In this document: positions 10,730 through 21,388 of the stretch, one piece after another
Position numbering within the stretch: position 1 is the first letter of the stretch
Layout of the letters: every line of letters begins with the position of its first letter
DNA from: Glandiceps talaboti
Taxonomy: Eukaryota > Hemichordata > Enteropneusta > Spengelidae
Length of the DNA stretch: 64,000 bases
Direction: 5' to 3'
NCBI RefSeq assembly: GCF_964340395.1
Contig: NC_135556.1
Location: 666,001 to 730,000, forward strand
Made by a program: the position numbers and the translations under genes
The notes under the pieces: model-generated
What the model saw: the letters and a program-made list of their open reading frames with translations, nothing else
Told to the model about the DNA's origin: nothing
Databases searched by the model: none

Positions 10730-12213
10730 GAAGTGAACGCAGTGTGTGGTCATTACGTCCAGCACGTGACCATCAATATACTATTAGGAGTGAATGCAGT
10801 GTGTGGTCATTGTGTCCAGCATGTGACCATCAATATACTATTAGGAGTGAACGCAGTGTGTGGTCATTGCGTCCAGCATGTGACCATCAATATACTATTA
10901 GGAGTGAACGCAGTGTGTGGTCATTACGTCCAGCATGTGACCATCAATATACTATTAGGAGTGAATGCAGTGTGTGGTCATTACATCCAGCACGTGACCA
11001 TCAATATACTATTAGGAGTGAATGCAGTGTGTGGTCATTACGTCCAGCACGTGACCATCAATATACTATTAGGAGTGAACGCAGTGTGTGGTCATTGTGT
11101 CCAGCACGTGACCATCAATATACTATTAGGAGTGAACGTAGTGTGTGGTCATTGTGTCCAGCATGTGACCATCAATATACTATTAGGAGTGAATGCAGTG
11201 TGTGGTCATTGTGTCCAGCACGTGACCATCAATATACTATTAGGAGTGAACGCAGTGTGTGGTCATTGTGTCCAGCATGTGACCATCAATATACTATTAG
11301 GAGTGAACGCAGTGTGTGGTCATTGTGTCCAGCACGTGACCATCAATATACTATTACTAGGAGTGAATGCAGTGTGTGGTCATTACGTCCAGCACGTGAC
11401 CATCAATATACTATTAGGAGTGAATGCAGTGTGTGGTCATTGTGTCCAGCACGTGACCATCAATATACTATTAGGAGTGAATGCAGTGTGTGGTTATTGT
11501 GTCCAGCACGTGACCATCAATATACTATTAGGAGTGAATGCAGTGTGTGGTTATTGTGTCCAGCACGTGACCATCAATATACTATTAGGAGTGAATGCAG
11601 TGTGTGGTTATTGTGTCCAGCACGTGACCATCAATATACTATTAGGAGTGAATGCAGTGTGTGGTCATTGTGTCCAGCACGTGACCATCAATATACTATT
11701 AGGAGTGAATGCAGTGTGTGGTCATTACATCCAGCACGTGACCATCAATATACTATTAGGAGTGAATGCAGTGTGTGGTCATTACGTCCAGCACGTGACC
11801 ATCAATATACTATTAGGAGTGAATGCAGTGTGTGGTCATTGCGTCCAGCATGTGACCATCAATATACTATTAGGAGTGAATGCAGTGTGTGGTCATTGTG
11901 TCCAGCACGTGACCATCAGTATACTATTAGGAGTGAATGCAGTGTGTGGTCATTGTGTCCAGCATGTGACCATCAATATACTATTAGGAGTGAATGCAGT
12001 GTGTGGTCATTACATCCAGCATGTGACCATCAATATACTATTAGGAGTGAATGCAGTGTGTGGTCATTGTGTCCAGCATGTGACCATCAATATACTATTA
12101 GGAGAGAACGCAGTGTGTGGTCATTACATCCAGCATGTGACCATCAATATACTATTAGGAGTGAATGCAGTGTGTGGTCATTGTGTCCAGCACGTGACCA
12201 TCAATATATCGCT
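10730..12213. repeat. 57-bp minisatellite, about 26 copies, with E-box
   Basis: The unit runs from GTGAACGCAGTGTGTGGTCA through CCAGCACGTGACC to ATACTATTAGGA and is 57 bp. Because 57 is divisible by 3, open frames of about 500 residues run through the array in two frames at once (19-residue repeats NAVCGHYVQHV... and ECSVWSLRPA...). Both frames are equally open and no coding signal surrounds them, so I do not call a gene. One unit has a 3-bp insertion near 11355. Variants cluster at CpG positions. Confidence 0.95.
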
Positions 12214-12654
12214 ACATTTATATTGGTGGTAAGAGTAATAAACATGGTAAACATGAATTTACACAGCATCTCGTACATTTTATTAAGACAATAAAAATGC
12301 GCCACTCTGGATGCCTATTCCGCCTGTGGTCCTGCTTGCATAAGAAATGTGTGGACGGCTATTCAAATTACGTAATCGTGTGACCTATTGCAAGGTCAAG
12401 CTTACCTACACAGTACAGGTCATACTGTGCTTTGGTTTCTCAACCAAAAATATCGGTTATAACCTTGTGATGTACATGTAATATCAAATTTAGTTAAAAA
12501 CATATTTAATTTAAATTAGTAAAATTTGTCTGAATGTGAGTTTTGTTCTGTCATTTTAATCATATTTGCCTGTAATGTGTAAGTTTGGAGCTCGGAGCTC
12601 AATGGAAACTTGGAAGCAAGCTTGCCGGCTGCTACATCAATAAATCTACATGAG

Positions 12655-12716
12655 TTTTAGCACAACTGAACTGAGGTTCAGTAGTGCTATAGGGATCGCC
12701 CGGCGTCTATCTGTGG

Positions 12717-12761
<45 letters not shown>

Positions 12762-13756
12762 CAACTTAAAGTAAAAAAAACGCTTTACCTTGGGTGTCTA
12801 GTTGGCAAAATGATGTGTGATTTGGGTCAAAAAGTGTGATTTTTGGCCAAAAAACTTAAACTCAGAAACTACTGGGCAGATTGGTGCGAAATTTGGTGGG
12901 AACATTCTTAAGGGGGTGTAAAATAATATTTGCTCATGACATGATGATTCCATCAGTGATATGCAAATTAGGGCTAAAAATGTGTCTTTTTGGTTAAAAA
13001 TCTATAATTCAAAAACTACTTAGCAGATTAGGCTGAAATTTAATGGGAATGCATCTAGGGATGTATGGACGAAGAAATATTAAGCATACAATGATTCCAT
13101 GAGTGATATGCAAATTAGGTGTAAAAATGTTCATTATTGATCAAAAACTTATATCTCAAAAAGTACTTGGTCACCAAGTTGTTTCTGAAAATGTTATTCT
13201 GCAGATTTTCTTCAAAACATTTTGACAAAATTGGCCCTAGCGACCATGACCATGCCCTTAGCAACAATCAAGTGGCAGTATATTTTAGTCAAATAACAAC
13301 ATCATCTGGTAGGCAAATGAGTAAACATTCAAAAAATGTATGCAAATACCCTAGCAACCATGACCACGCCCATAGCAACAGCCAAATAATCACATATATT
13401 GCGAGGATAACAACAGGGATTAATAGACAATTTAATAAAATTTCAAAAAATGTATGTAAATATGCCTAGCAACAAGACCACGCCCATAGCAACAGCCAAA
13501 TGATCACGTATATTGCAAAGATAATATCAGTAATTTATACACAAGTGAACAAAAACATATAAAAATATATGCAAATATATCTAACAACATAACAACAGCC
13601 AAATGATAGCATATATCATAAAGATAGCAACATGGTTGGATAGGTAACTGGATAGTCATTCACCAAATGAACACTTATTGTTAGTATGGACTACCATATG
13701 GATAAACATTTTTAAAAACTACAGTTGTGCTGCAACGCCATTGGCAGTATTTTTAG
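12655..13756 (+). repeat. Family B interspersed repeat, near complete
   Basis: The head is TTTTAGCACAACTGAACTGA with its hairpin partner GGTTCAGTAGTGCT, then a GT microsatellite. Body blocks read ACTACTGGGCAGATT and TGATATGCAAATTAGG, followed by tandem units of about 114 bp containing GACCACGCCCATAGCAACAG. The tail is ACAGTTGTGCTGCAACGCC near 13719-13740. Matching copies lie at 35304-36461 and 37341-38820. Non-coding. Confidence 0.85.
12719..12758. repeat. (GT)n microsatellite in family B head
   Basis: About 20 uninterrupted GT dinucleotides directly after the family B head. Confidence 0.95.
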
Positions 13757-14533
13757 ACAGAGTAAAATTTATTAGATAAAAATAAATGTTACTCTTTGTA
13801 TCAGTCTCATGCACCCAAAGATGTATGTAATGTAATGTGTGTGCAGGTACATTTTGAAAGCACATTATAATGATAACTTGATTGTAGCGTAGGATTGGCA
13901 GGAACACTTGAACAGTAGAGAGAGAAAATAGTTCACAGCGGTGATATGGGTTTTCGATCTGCCCTGTTTGACATTACACAGGTGAAGATTTGAACATACT
14001 TACATAATAAAGAAATACATGTCATGTAGTTTGTTGAAATAGTTATAATAGGTCACGCTGGGAATTGGGTAATACACATGTTTTGAACATTATCAGTATC
14101 ACAATTGTACAATGTATATACCGATATTAGTTATAATTCAAAATTGATGAATGTACAATCATGTAATTGACAGTAGTTTATAACCATTCTTATTGTTAAG
14201 TGAATTGTCTGTGCATATGAGGACATTGTTTTATCAGTGGTGGACAATTAAATCTAGCTTCAAAGGTGCCCAGGAGTGTTTTCCTTATTTTTGTTCCTGT
14301 TGACTCCGTAATCCTAAGCTTTTCACCAAGTTGTGGTTGTGCATGCATGCATTCATTTGTTTTGACACTTCTTCTTTGAATATTCTGATAGATGGAGTGA
14401 AGACAATGTTATTTGTGAAATTGTTCTTGTCATTTATAGTGTGACGATAAAACAAGTAAGTCTTGTTCATAAAACCATTGTGCTATTGGTCATTGCACAT
14501 ACCTTAACATTTTGTACACTTTTTTTTTTAAAG
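13757..14533. other. PPEF intron sequence
   Basis: No recognised repeat or gene. It ends in the polypyrimidine tract (a run of T followed by AAAG) that forms the acceptor of the exon at 14534. Confidence 0.5.
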
Positions 14534-14683
14534 AAACATGCAACAAAGGTTGTCAGACTTTTTGAAGATGTATTCAGTTGGTTGCCCCTAGCAACAGTAA
14601 TTGATGGCAAGATCTTAGTAGCACATGGAGGCATATCTGATAAAACAGACCTTACATATCTAGGGAATATAGACAGACATAAG
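14534..14683 (+). CDS. PPEF: PPEF phosphatase exon: catalytic core with HGG motif
   Basis: Fifty codons, phase 0 at both ends, with acceptor TTTAAAG and donor GTGAGT. It encodes [20 protein letters not shown] followed by an [10 protein letters not shown] segment. The His of HGG is one of the conserved metal ligands of PP1/PP2A-type phosphatases, and the FSWLPLAT-like stretch is typical of PPEF1/PPEF2 and Drosophila rdgC. PPEF enzymes are calcium-responsive Ser/Thr phosphatases found mainly in sensory neurons; Drosophila rdgC dephosphorylates rhodopsin. That role is known for the family and only inferred here. The following intron is about 17 kb because of the giant insertion at 16680-31181. 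Confidence 0.9.
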
Positions 14684-14795
14684 GTGAGTGCATGTAGCAT
14701 CTCTAGTTATATTTATTTTATGCAAATCGTGAAAATTCATCATTGCTTACTGTGGTAACACACTTTCATTGACACTTAATTATGCACTCATACAC

Positions 14796-14850
14796 TCATA
14801 CATACATACATACATACATACATACATACATACATACATACATACATACA
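14796..14850. repeat. (CATA)n microsatellite
   Basis: About 12 CATA units in the PPEF intron. Confidence 0.95.
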
Positions 14851-15238
14851 CGCTCATAAACACTTACAATTTTTATATGCAACTCATGGGCCAGATGCCT
14901 TGTACCACTACAAGTATTTGATGCTGGACTGTGAAGCTATAACTGAACGATAAAAATAATGATTGAAATAAAAATTTGAAACCCCGCTGCAAACATAATA
15001 TACACATTCCTACCACAGACACTTGAAGCCCATGCACATTGAATTGCAGAGAACACATACGACACCACATACATACCACTTGTGAACACAAAGAAAACAC
15101 CAAGAACATCAGTGCAAACATAATATACACATTCCTACCACACACTTGCAGCCCATGTGTGTTGAACAGCATAGGACACCAAGAAAACATGCTTGTTTAC
15201 ATGTACCAGCTGGCCATCTTGTGTGTAGGTATTACTAG

Positions 15239-15345
15239 TTAGTCCCCGCCGGACAAAGTCCAGGACGGGGACTTATGGATTGGGTTCCGTCTGTCCGTCC
15301 GTCCGTCCGTCCGTCCTTAAAACCCAATCATAGCAAGGACTATGT
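15239..15345 (+). repeat. Family D head fragment
   Basis: AGTCCCCGCCGGACAAAGTC and its partner CGGGGACT form a hairpin. GGGTTCCGTCTGTCCG and TCCG repeats follow. The same head occurs at about 56984. The body after the head is missing or diverged. Confidence 0.8.
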
Positions 15346-15559
15346 CATTCTCAATGACTTGTTCAACATGAACTAAATTGTATAAACTTCACTGAATAAT
15401 ATTTTATATACTGCCTACAATAAAAACACCAAAAGTGGCCCTGCTAAGTGAGAATGTGCACTGTAGATTTCTTTTATGGCTATTTCAAGTTTCATCAGAG
15501 AATTCTAACTCCTCTATATAATAAATATAGAAAGCATCTGAAACTCCATCCACTTTTCA

Positions 15560-15955
15560 CAATGAAAAATGCAGAGAATTGTAGTCAGACTTTTCTGGGG
15601 GAAGTGGACCACTGTTTATGTCTTTCTATGTGGTGTCATTTTCATCCCGGTAAATGTATGCTAGTCAGCATCTTCTTTTAAACTCATGGATGTCAAGTTT
15701 CAGTTCATTGATGTTAACTGTTTCTGGTGTAGGGCAAAACGAGAGGCCCTTCGAGAGAACGCTGATATCAGAGTCACTTATGATTGATTGAAGACTTATT
15801 AATAACGGCTTTTGGGTCAGGTATAGGCTTATTTTTCTTACCTCTGTTGTTGCGTAAGCACGAGTGATAGTGTCGCTCAGATTTTTTCTGGTGTCCTTAG
15901 TTTTTGTAAGTGAGAATCTCCTTGACTTGAATTTACTCAATTTATGGGCTTGTCT
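15560..15955 (-). pseudogene. RT-family N-terminal fragment
   Basis: The minus strand encodes TDIS-like and LSKGLSFCPTPETVNINELK motifs, followed by LDIHEFKRR, an in-frame stop, and AYIYRDEND. The KGLSFxPTP / NINELK pair is the usual N-terminal block of the RT family seen at 1-774 and 5807-6054. At least two stops break the frame. It lies in a PPEF intron in antisense orientation. Confidence 0.6.
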
Positions 15956-16179
15956 TTGTTTATGGAAGGTTGTTAATCTCGTCGTGAATTCTTCCAGTGT
16001 CTCAGAAATGTCTGTTGTCTGTTCATGTTGAAGTTATAGATTCAGTGGTAATGATCTTCCTGGTTAAAGTGTGAAAAGCTTTCTTTTCTTCATCTTTAAT
16101 GAGATGCATAAGTTTTCATTCAATGGTATGTAAGAGTCTCTTCACCTTGTTTTTGAAATATGGTCATTCTTGACAGATA

Positions 16180-16311
16180 ATTTGAAAACAAAATGTGAAG
16201 CCTTTAGAAGGGTGACAGTGATTGGATTAATTTGAAAACAAATGTGAAGCCTTTAGAAGGTTGACATTGATTGGTTTATTTTGAAAACAAATGTGAAGCC
16301 TTCAGAAAGTT
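16180..16311. repeat. Short tandem repeat, about 47 bp
   Basis: Three copies of AACAAATGTGAAGCCTTTAG plus AAGGTTGACATTGATTGG. Diverged copies also lie at 31420-31610, on the far side of the giant insertion, so the two blocks were once about 150 bp apart. Confidence 0.8.
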
Positions 16312-16679
16312 GATACCCTTAGCAACAATGACCATGCCCATAGCAACAGTCAAACGATGGTGTATTTCACAAAGATAACAGATGTTAGACAAGTGAGCAT
16401 TCAAAAAATGTATGCAAATGCACCTAGCAACAAGACCACACCCATAGTAACAGCCAAACGATCACACATATTGCAAAGATAACAACAATGATTAATAAAC
16501 AATTGAATAAACATTCAAGAAATGTATGTGAATGTGCCCAGCAACAGTACCATGCCCATAGCAACAGCGAAATGATCAGGTATATTGCAAATATAACGAT
16601 ATGTATTAATAGACAATTTAATAAACATTCAAAATATGTATCTAAATGTGCCTAGCAAAAAGACCACACCGATACATAG
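16312..16679 (+). repeat. Family B copy, left half (target of the giant insertion)
   Basis: About three tandem family B units (CCTAGCAACAAGACCACACC type) stop in mid-unit at ACACCGATACATAG (16679). The other half of the same unit resumes at 31182 (ATAGCAACAACCAAATGATC). Confidence 0.85.
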
Positions 16680-18000
16680 CTACGGCGGCCCACAGGTGAC
16701 AGACGAAAACTAAATTTGTGCTATAAATAATTGATTTTTGAAGGCAAAATATTTAATAAAAGGATAACACTTTTATTTCATATGACAAAACATTAACTTC
16801 TTGGGTCAATATAGAAATATCAAAGCAAAAAACTACAATTTCTGTGACAAACAAATACTTTTTACAGAGCAGAAAATTAATTTGCGAAACGAAAATTTTT
16901 ATTTGTGTGGCCCAAACTTTATTTTCAAGTGATAACATTTAAGTTGCGGGATAAAATGTTTAATTGTTGGTGCAATGTTTGAAACATTAGAACAGTTTTT
17001 TTCTAAAGTTTTCTAACAAGACTTAAAATACCTCATTGCAAACTATTACTCCTTAGAGCAGTACACCAAGTTTTCGTGAAAAAACTCTAAATTTGTGTAA
17101 AAAGTATTTAAATGTCAAGCCAGAATATGAATTTAGGTCCATTGCAATCTTATACTCTGACTGCAGAAACAACATTTGACACCATACAACCTCCTTTTCT
17201 TATCGACGAGATTTACTTAATACAGGATGCAACATTAATGTTTGGGGACGAAACATTAATATGCGAGGAAAAAACTTTCTTTTTGCTTGACGGAAGTTGG
17301 TCTGCATGACGGAAATTCATTATATATCCCACAATCCTCGGCACACTCTTGGCGGCTATTTCAACTTCGCGACCAGCACTATATCTGATCATGTCAAGTG
17401 GTAAATACATCAATTGTTTCCAGTGTATAAATGTTTTTTTAAAGATAATAAAGGCCGGAAACACCATTCCCATCAATACTAGTATTCCTGGACCCAATCT
17501 CATTAAAATCTGATGTGGTGAAAGCAGCTAAATGCTTTATTTACCTCTATTTCCATCGTTTTGTGATGTTTCCCACGCAGGCGGCGATCACTCGGAACAA
17601 AAGCAAGCGACACAAACTATATATAGTGCTTTGATTTGGGATGACCCAAATGCTCATTGATATGTGACTTCACGATATAATCACAGAATTGAGGCCTGTT
17701 GCCGAGAGATTACGAAGAGTATTTCAGTTCTGAATTTATGGCAGGGGTCTGAGGACAAATGGGGGGGGGGGGGGGCAACAAATTGGAGGTTTTAAGGGGG
17801 AGGGACATGGAAATTGTGATCGTTTGAAAGGGGAGGGGCACGAAATGTTTAGCTCATGATTTGAACCAAAGTACACCTCGGGAGTGGTCGTTTACCGAGT
17901 ACATTTGAACATTTCTTGCAGCTTTGACACAATGAATTCAAAAGCCTACAGTCAGTGATAAGATGGGTGATTACTATACGAAATATGTATGCCTTAATCT
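16680..18000 (+). repeat. Left terminal inverted repeat of the giant element
   Basis: It pairs with 29570-31181 on the other strand. The outer part carries degenerate 21-bp units such as AATGTTTCGTCCCCAAACATT-type sequence (read on the minus strand). Open frames at 16753-16938 and 17213-17503 have mirror copies in the right arm and reflect this repetition, not a gene. A poly-G run lies at 17761-17775. Confidence 0.85.
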
Positions 18001-18936
18001 CTCTTCTCCCTCCCTCCCTCCCTCCCTCCCTTCCTCTGTGTGTCTGTCTGTCTGTCTGTCTCTATCTATCTATCTTTGTCTGTGTGTGTGTCTGTCTGTT
18101 TGTATGTCTGTGTGTGTGTGTGTGTCTGTCTGTCTGTCTGTCTGTATGCATGCATGCATCTAGCATAACTGAAGCAAGGATTCAGTAGTGAGGTAGGCTT
18201 GGGAAAGCCTGTCTGTGTGTACACATATAGGTATTTATGTATGTATGTATGTATGTATGTATGTCTGTCTGTCTGTGTCTGTGTCTATGTATGTATGTAT
18301 GTATGTATGTATGTATGTATGTATGTATGCCTGTGTCTGTGTCTATGTATGTATGTATGTATGTATGTATGTCTGTCTGTCTGTGTCAGTGTCTATGTAT
18401 GTATGTATGTATGTATGTATGTATGTATGTATGTATGTATGTATGTATGTGTGTGTATGTATGCATTAACCCTCCACCAATGGTGTATGTATGTATGTAT
18501 GTATGTATGTATGTATGTATGTATGTATGTTTTCATGTAAGTTGGAAATAAAGAATTCAATATGTATGTATGTGTGTATGTATGTATGTATGTATGTATG
18601 TATGTTTGTCTGTCTGTCTGTTTGTTTGTCTGTCTGTCTCTATCTATATCTATCTATCGATCTATCTTTGTCTGTGTCTGTCTGTCTGTATGTATGTCTG
18701 TGTGTGTGTGTGTCTGTCTGTCTGTCTGTCTGTATGTATGCCTGTGTGTGTCTGTCTGCCTGTCTGTCTGTCTGTCTGTATGCATGCATCTAGCATAACT
18801 GAACCAAGGATTCAGTAGTGAGGTAGGCTTGGTAAGTCTGTCTGTGTGTACACATATAGGTATATATGTATATCTGTCTGTCTGTCTGTGTCTATGTATG
18901 TATGTATGTATGTATGTATGTATGTATGTATGTATG
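18001..18936. repeat. CCCT / TCTG / TATG / TCTA microsatellite block with two internal head modules
   Basis: The order CCCT, TCTG, TCTA, TG, TCTG, TATG appears twice. Two modules reading TAGCATAACTGAAGCAAGGA then TTCAGTAGTGAGGTAGGC (18161 and 18790) resemble the family B head hairpin. The open frames of Cys/Val/Met here are microsatellite artefacts. Confidence 0.95.
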
Positions 18937-19424
18937 TGTCACGGTTGTTTGCCAATAAACTTGGTTTTCAGGCTGTGCAGTATAATGGTCAAACATAGCT
19001 TTATCTGAAAATGTACAGAGAGATACGAGTGAAACCGTGCTGGCCATGTCTGCCGTACTAACACTAACCTAAATACAATAAATATAAATATAGTAAAAGT
19101 AAAGATACAAATGACACAATAACTGAAAGATATAACTAACCTGAAAATGTACAGATAGAGATACGAGTGAAGCCGTGCTGGCCACGTCTGCAGTACTAAA
19201 ACAGTCGCGCGTAATTATATAGGAAAAGTCATGTGATAGAAAAGAAGAAAGTGATTGGATGAAGAGATGTTAACAGATGGAGCCAGGTGATTAGAGATAG
19301 AAATGAATATTAATGGCCACAACAACAAAGGAATACGTTACGGTAACTCACAAAACGACAAACTAATAATGAGACTGACACAAGTAATTTAATTAACGTA
19401 CTTTAATTATACACGACTGTGACA
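18937..19424. mobile_element. Probable solo LTR (488 bp) inside a TATG microsatellite
   Basis: The block starts TGTCACGGTTG and ends CACGACTGTGACA, with TGTCAC/GTGACA inverted ends and TG...CA termini. TATG microsatellite lies directly on both sides, allowing a 4-bp TATG duplication. It contains an internal tandem duplication about 140 bp apart (ATACGAGTGAAACCGTGCTG near 19021 and a near copy near 19160). No PBS or internal region is present. Confidence 0.65.
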
Positions 19425-19566
19425 TATGTATGTATGTATGTATGTATGTGTGTATGTATGTATGTATGTATGTATGTATATGTATGTTTTCATGTAAGTT
19501 GGAAATAAAGAATTCGATATGTATGTATGTATGTCTGTCTCTATCTATCTATCTATCTATCTATCT
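19425..19566. repeat. TATG and TCTA microsatellites
   Basis: TATG repeats resume after the solo LTR, followed by about eight ATCT units. A duplicate of TTTTCATGTAAGTTGGAAAT from 18530-18550 lies at 19487-19506. Confidence 0.9.
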
Positions 19567-20638
19567 AGCTACGAAATTCTTTTGACCAAAATATTTTCTT
19601 CACCCGCCCCGTCCTCCCTGCCATAAAATCTAACCGTAGCCTTAGGGAACTGACAGAATTTACGGTGGGGGGGGGGGGGGGGTGGTGGGTGGGCTTGGGG
19701 TGCTAGGGAGAAATTATCTCTGACTTGGTTTTTTTCCTGGCCCCCCATCCAATGTGACCAAAATTTCACAGCCCCATTCCCCCCCCCCCTCCCCCCTCCG
19801 TTCAAAAGTATAAAAATTTCATACTGTAGCACAACTGTAATATTTCTTTTGGTACTACTATTATGTTACTATTTCAGCCCAAACAACTTAGTAGTTGTAG
19901 AGGTAGTTTTTTAGAAAACAAAACAAAATAAAACATTTTGACCATACATGTAATCATACACGTGGTATAATCTTGTTTATTTCCCAACTAGACACCATAA
20001 GTAGTCATCACTTAATACCAAGGCATTTGATGTGGTGGTTTTAACTGTCATTCACTGATACATACACAGAAACACAGACACAGAGTAAACACACATTCAC
20101 ATGCGTGATTTGTGAAAAACTGTAGTGGGGACATTTGTGGGAAGTATCTAAGGACATCACATCACCTACATAGTGTATTCAAATATCTATTTATACTCAT
20201 AACACAATAACTATCTAATGTCAGACATTTGTGATGTCATGAAGTGCTAGCAAACTAAGGATTTTATGCACACTGAGGTCTGACAAATATAGCTTTCACT
20301 TTCCTACACCAAATGCATTACCAATACACATGTAAATATAAGAGTAATTCAGGGTGTATCAAATTAATCTTGAGTAGTGTTTTTATGCTTCACTAAATAG
20401 GTACATACAAACGTACACACTTCCATTTTAATACATAAATGAAAGTGGAGACAGTCAATATTAAAGGCGATATCAAGTGCTATCTCATGCAATGCTAAAT
20501 TTTCTAACATATTAATTTTTTTCAATGACAAAATATTCCGCGGCCCCCCCCCTTTCAAACCATGAGAATTTTCATGCCCCCCCCCCCCCTTCAAGCCTCC
20601 CATTTTTTTCATGCCCCCCCCCCCCAATTTCTCCCCAG

Positions 20639-20669
<31 letters not shown>

Positions 20670-20690
20670 CCGTAAATTCTGTCCGGTCCC
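19567..20690. other. Loop region of the giant element with G- and C-rich tracts
   Basis: No gene is supported. Homopolymer G near 19664-19682 and a run of 30 C at 20639-20668 lie beside sequence such as CATGCCCCCCCC and TTTCAAACCATGAGAATTTT. The latter resembles the CCCCTCCCCTTTCAAACGAT block inside the TIRs (29725-29745). Confidence 0.6.
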
Positions 20691-21062
20691 TTATGTGTTG
20701 AATAGCTGTGACATTACCCAACCCAATGATTAAGAGGACGCTTTAAAGTTCCACAAAGATCTTGTAAACATTTAGCATTTGAGATGAGGGGCATACATGT
20801 GGGTATAATAAATCGGATGGCACGGGTTCCTGCAACATGACAATCGAGCAAAACATAATAATTACCCGGTGTTTTGTTTTAGAAGTCAAAATGCCGCGTG
20901 AATCCATAGCAATTTAAAAGTGTTTTTTTCAATGTCCATAAATAAAACCAGTTATCAGTACATTGTAAATGACATTTCGTCTTATAAGTACCTCTTAAAG
21001 TTTTGGTAGTGTGTTTACGTGGGCAAAGTACTAATGATATGAATACATAAAAACAACGGGTG

Positions 21063-21203
21063 TGTAATGTTATGCGTTGATATTCTACATCAAAGACACA
21101 CATCAAGTTCAACTCAACTCGTGGTTTATTAAATTGAACAAAAGAGAAAGCGGAAGTGATACAATAGGTTGGGGGCATCCTTCAACTAGCACATATCATT
21201 ACA
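21063..21203 (-). repeat. 3' LTR of the Gypsy element
   Basis: 141 bp and nearly identical to the LTR at 28778. GGGTG lies just outside. Confidence 0.95.
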
Positions 21204-21215
21204 TCCCCCTTCTTT
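21204..21215 (-). promoter_or_regulatory. Polypurine tract of the Gypsy element
   Basis: The minus strand reads AAAGAAGGGGGA immediately before the 3' LTR, as expected for the plus-strand primer. Confidence 0.85.
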
Positions 21216-21388
21216 ACAAACAAAAGAGAAACAGACATTGCTAAGTCGCGAATAACATAATGTCACGCAAACACTTAATACTTGTAGAGTTCAGTAAAGT
21301 TCACAGCAAATAAGAGTTTATTATTTTACTGTTTTGAGTAAACACATTCTAAATAGTCTGTATAACATTTGTGTTCTTTTAACACGTT

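Noticed and set aside
17213-17503. A 96-residue frame conserved in the mirror copy at 30356-30649
   Set aside because: Conservation comes from the inverted repeat as a whole; flanking non-coding sequence is just as conserved and the frame repeats 21-bp units.
18199-18818. Several overlapping frames rich in Met-Tyr-Val-Cys
   Set aside because: Products of TATG and TCTG microsatellites in all frames.
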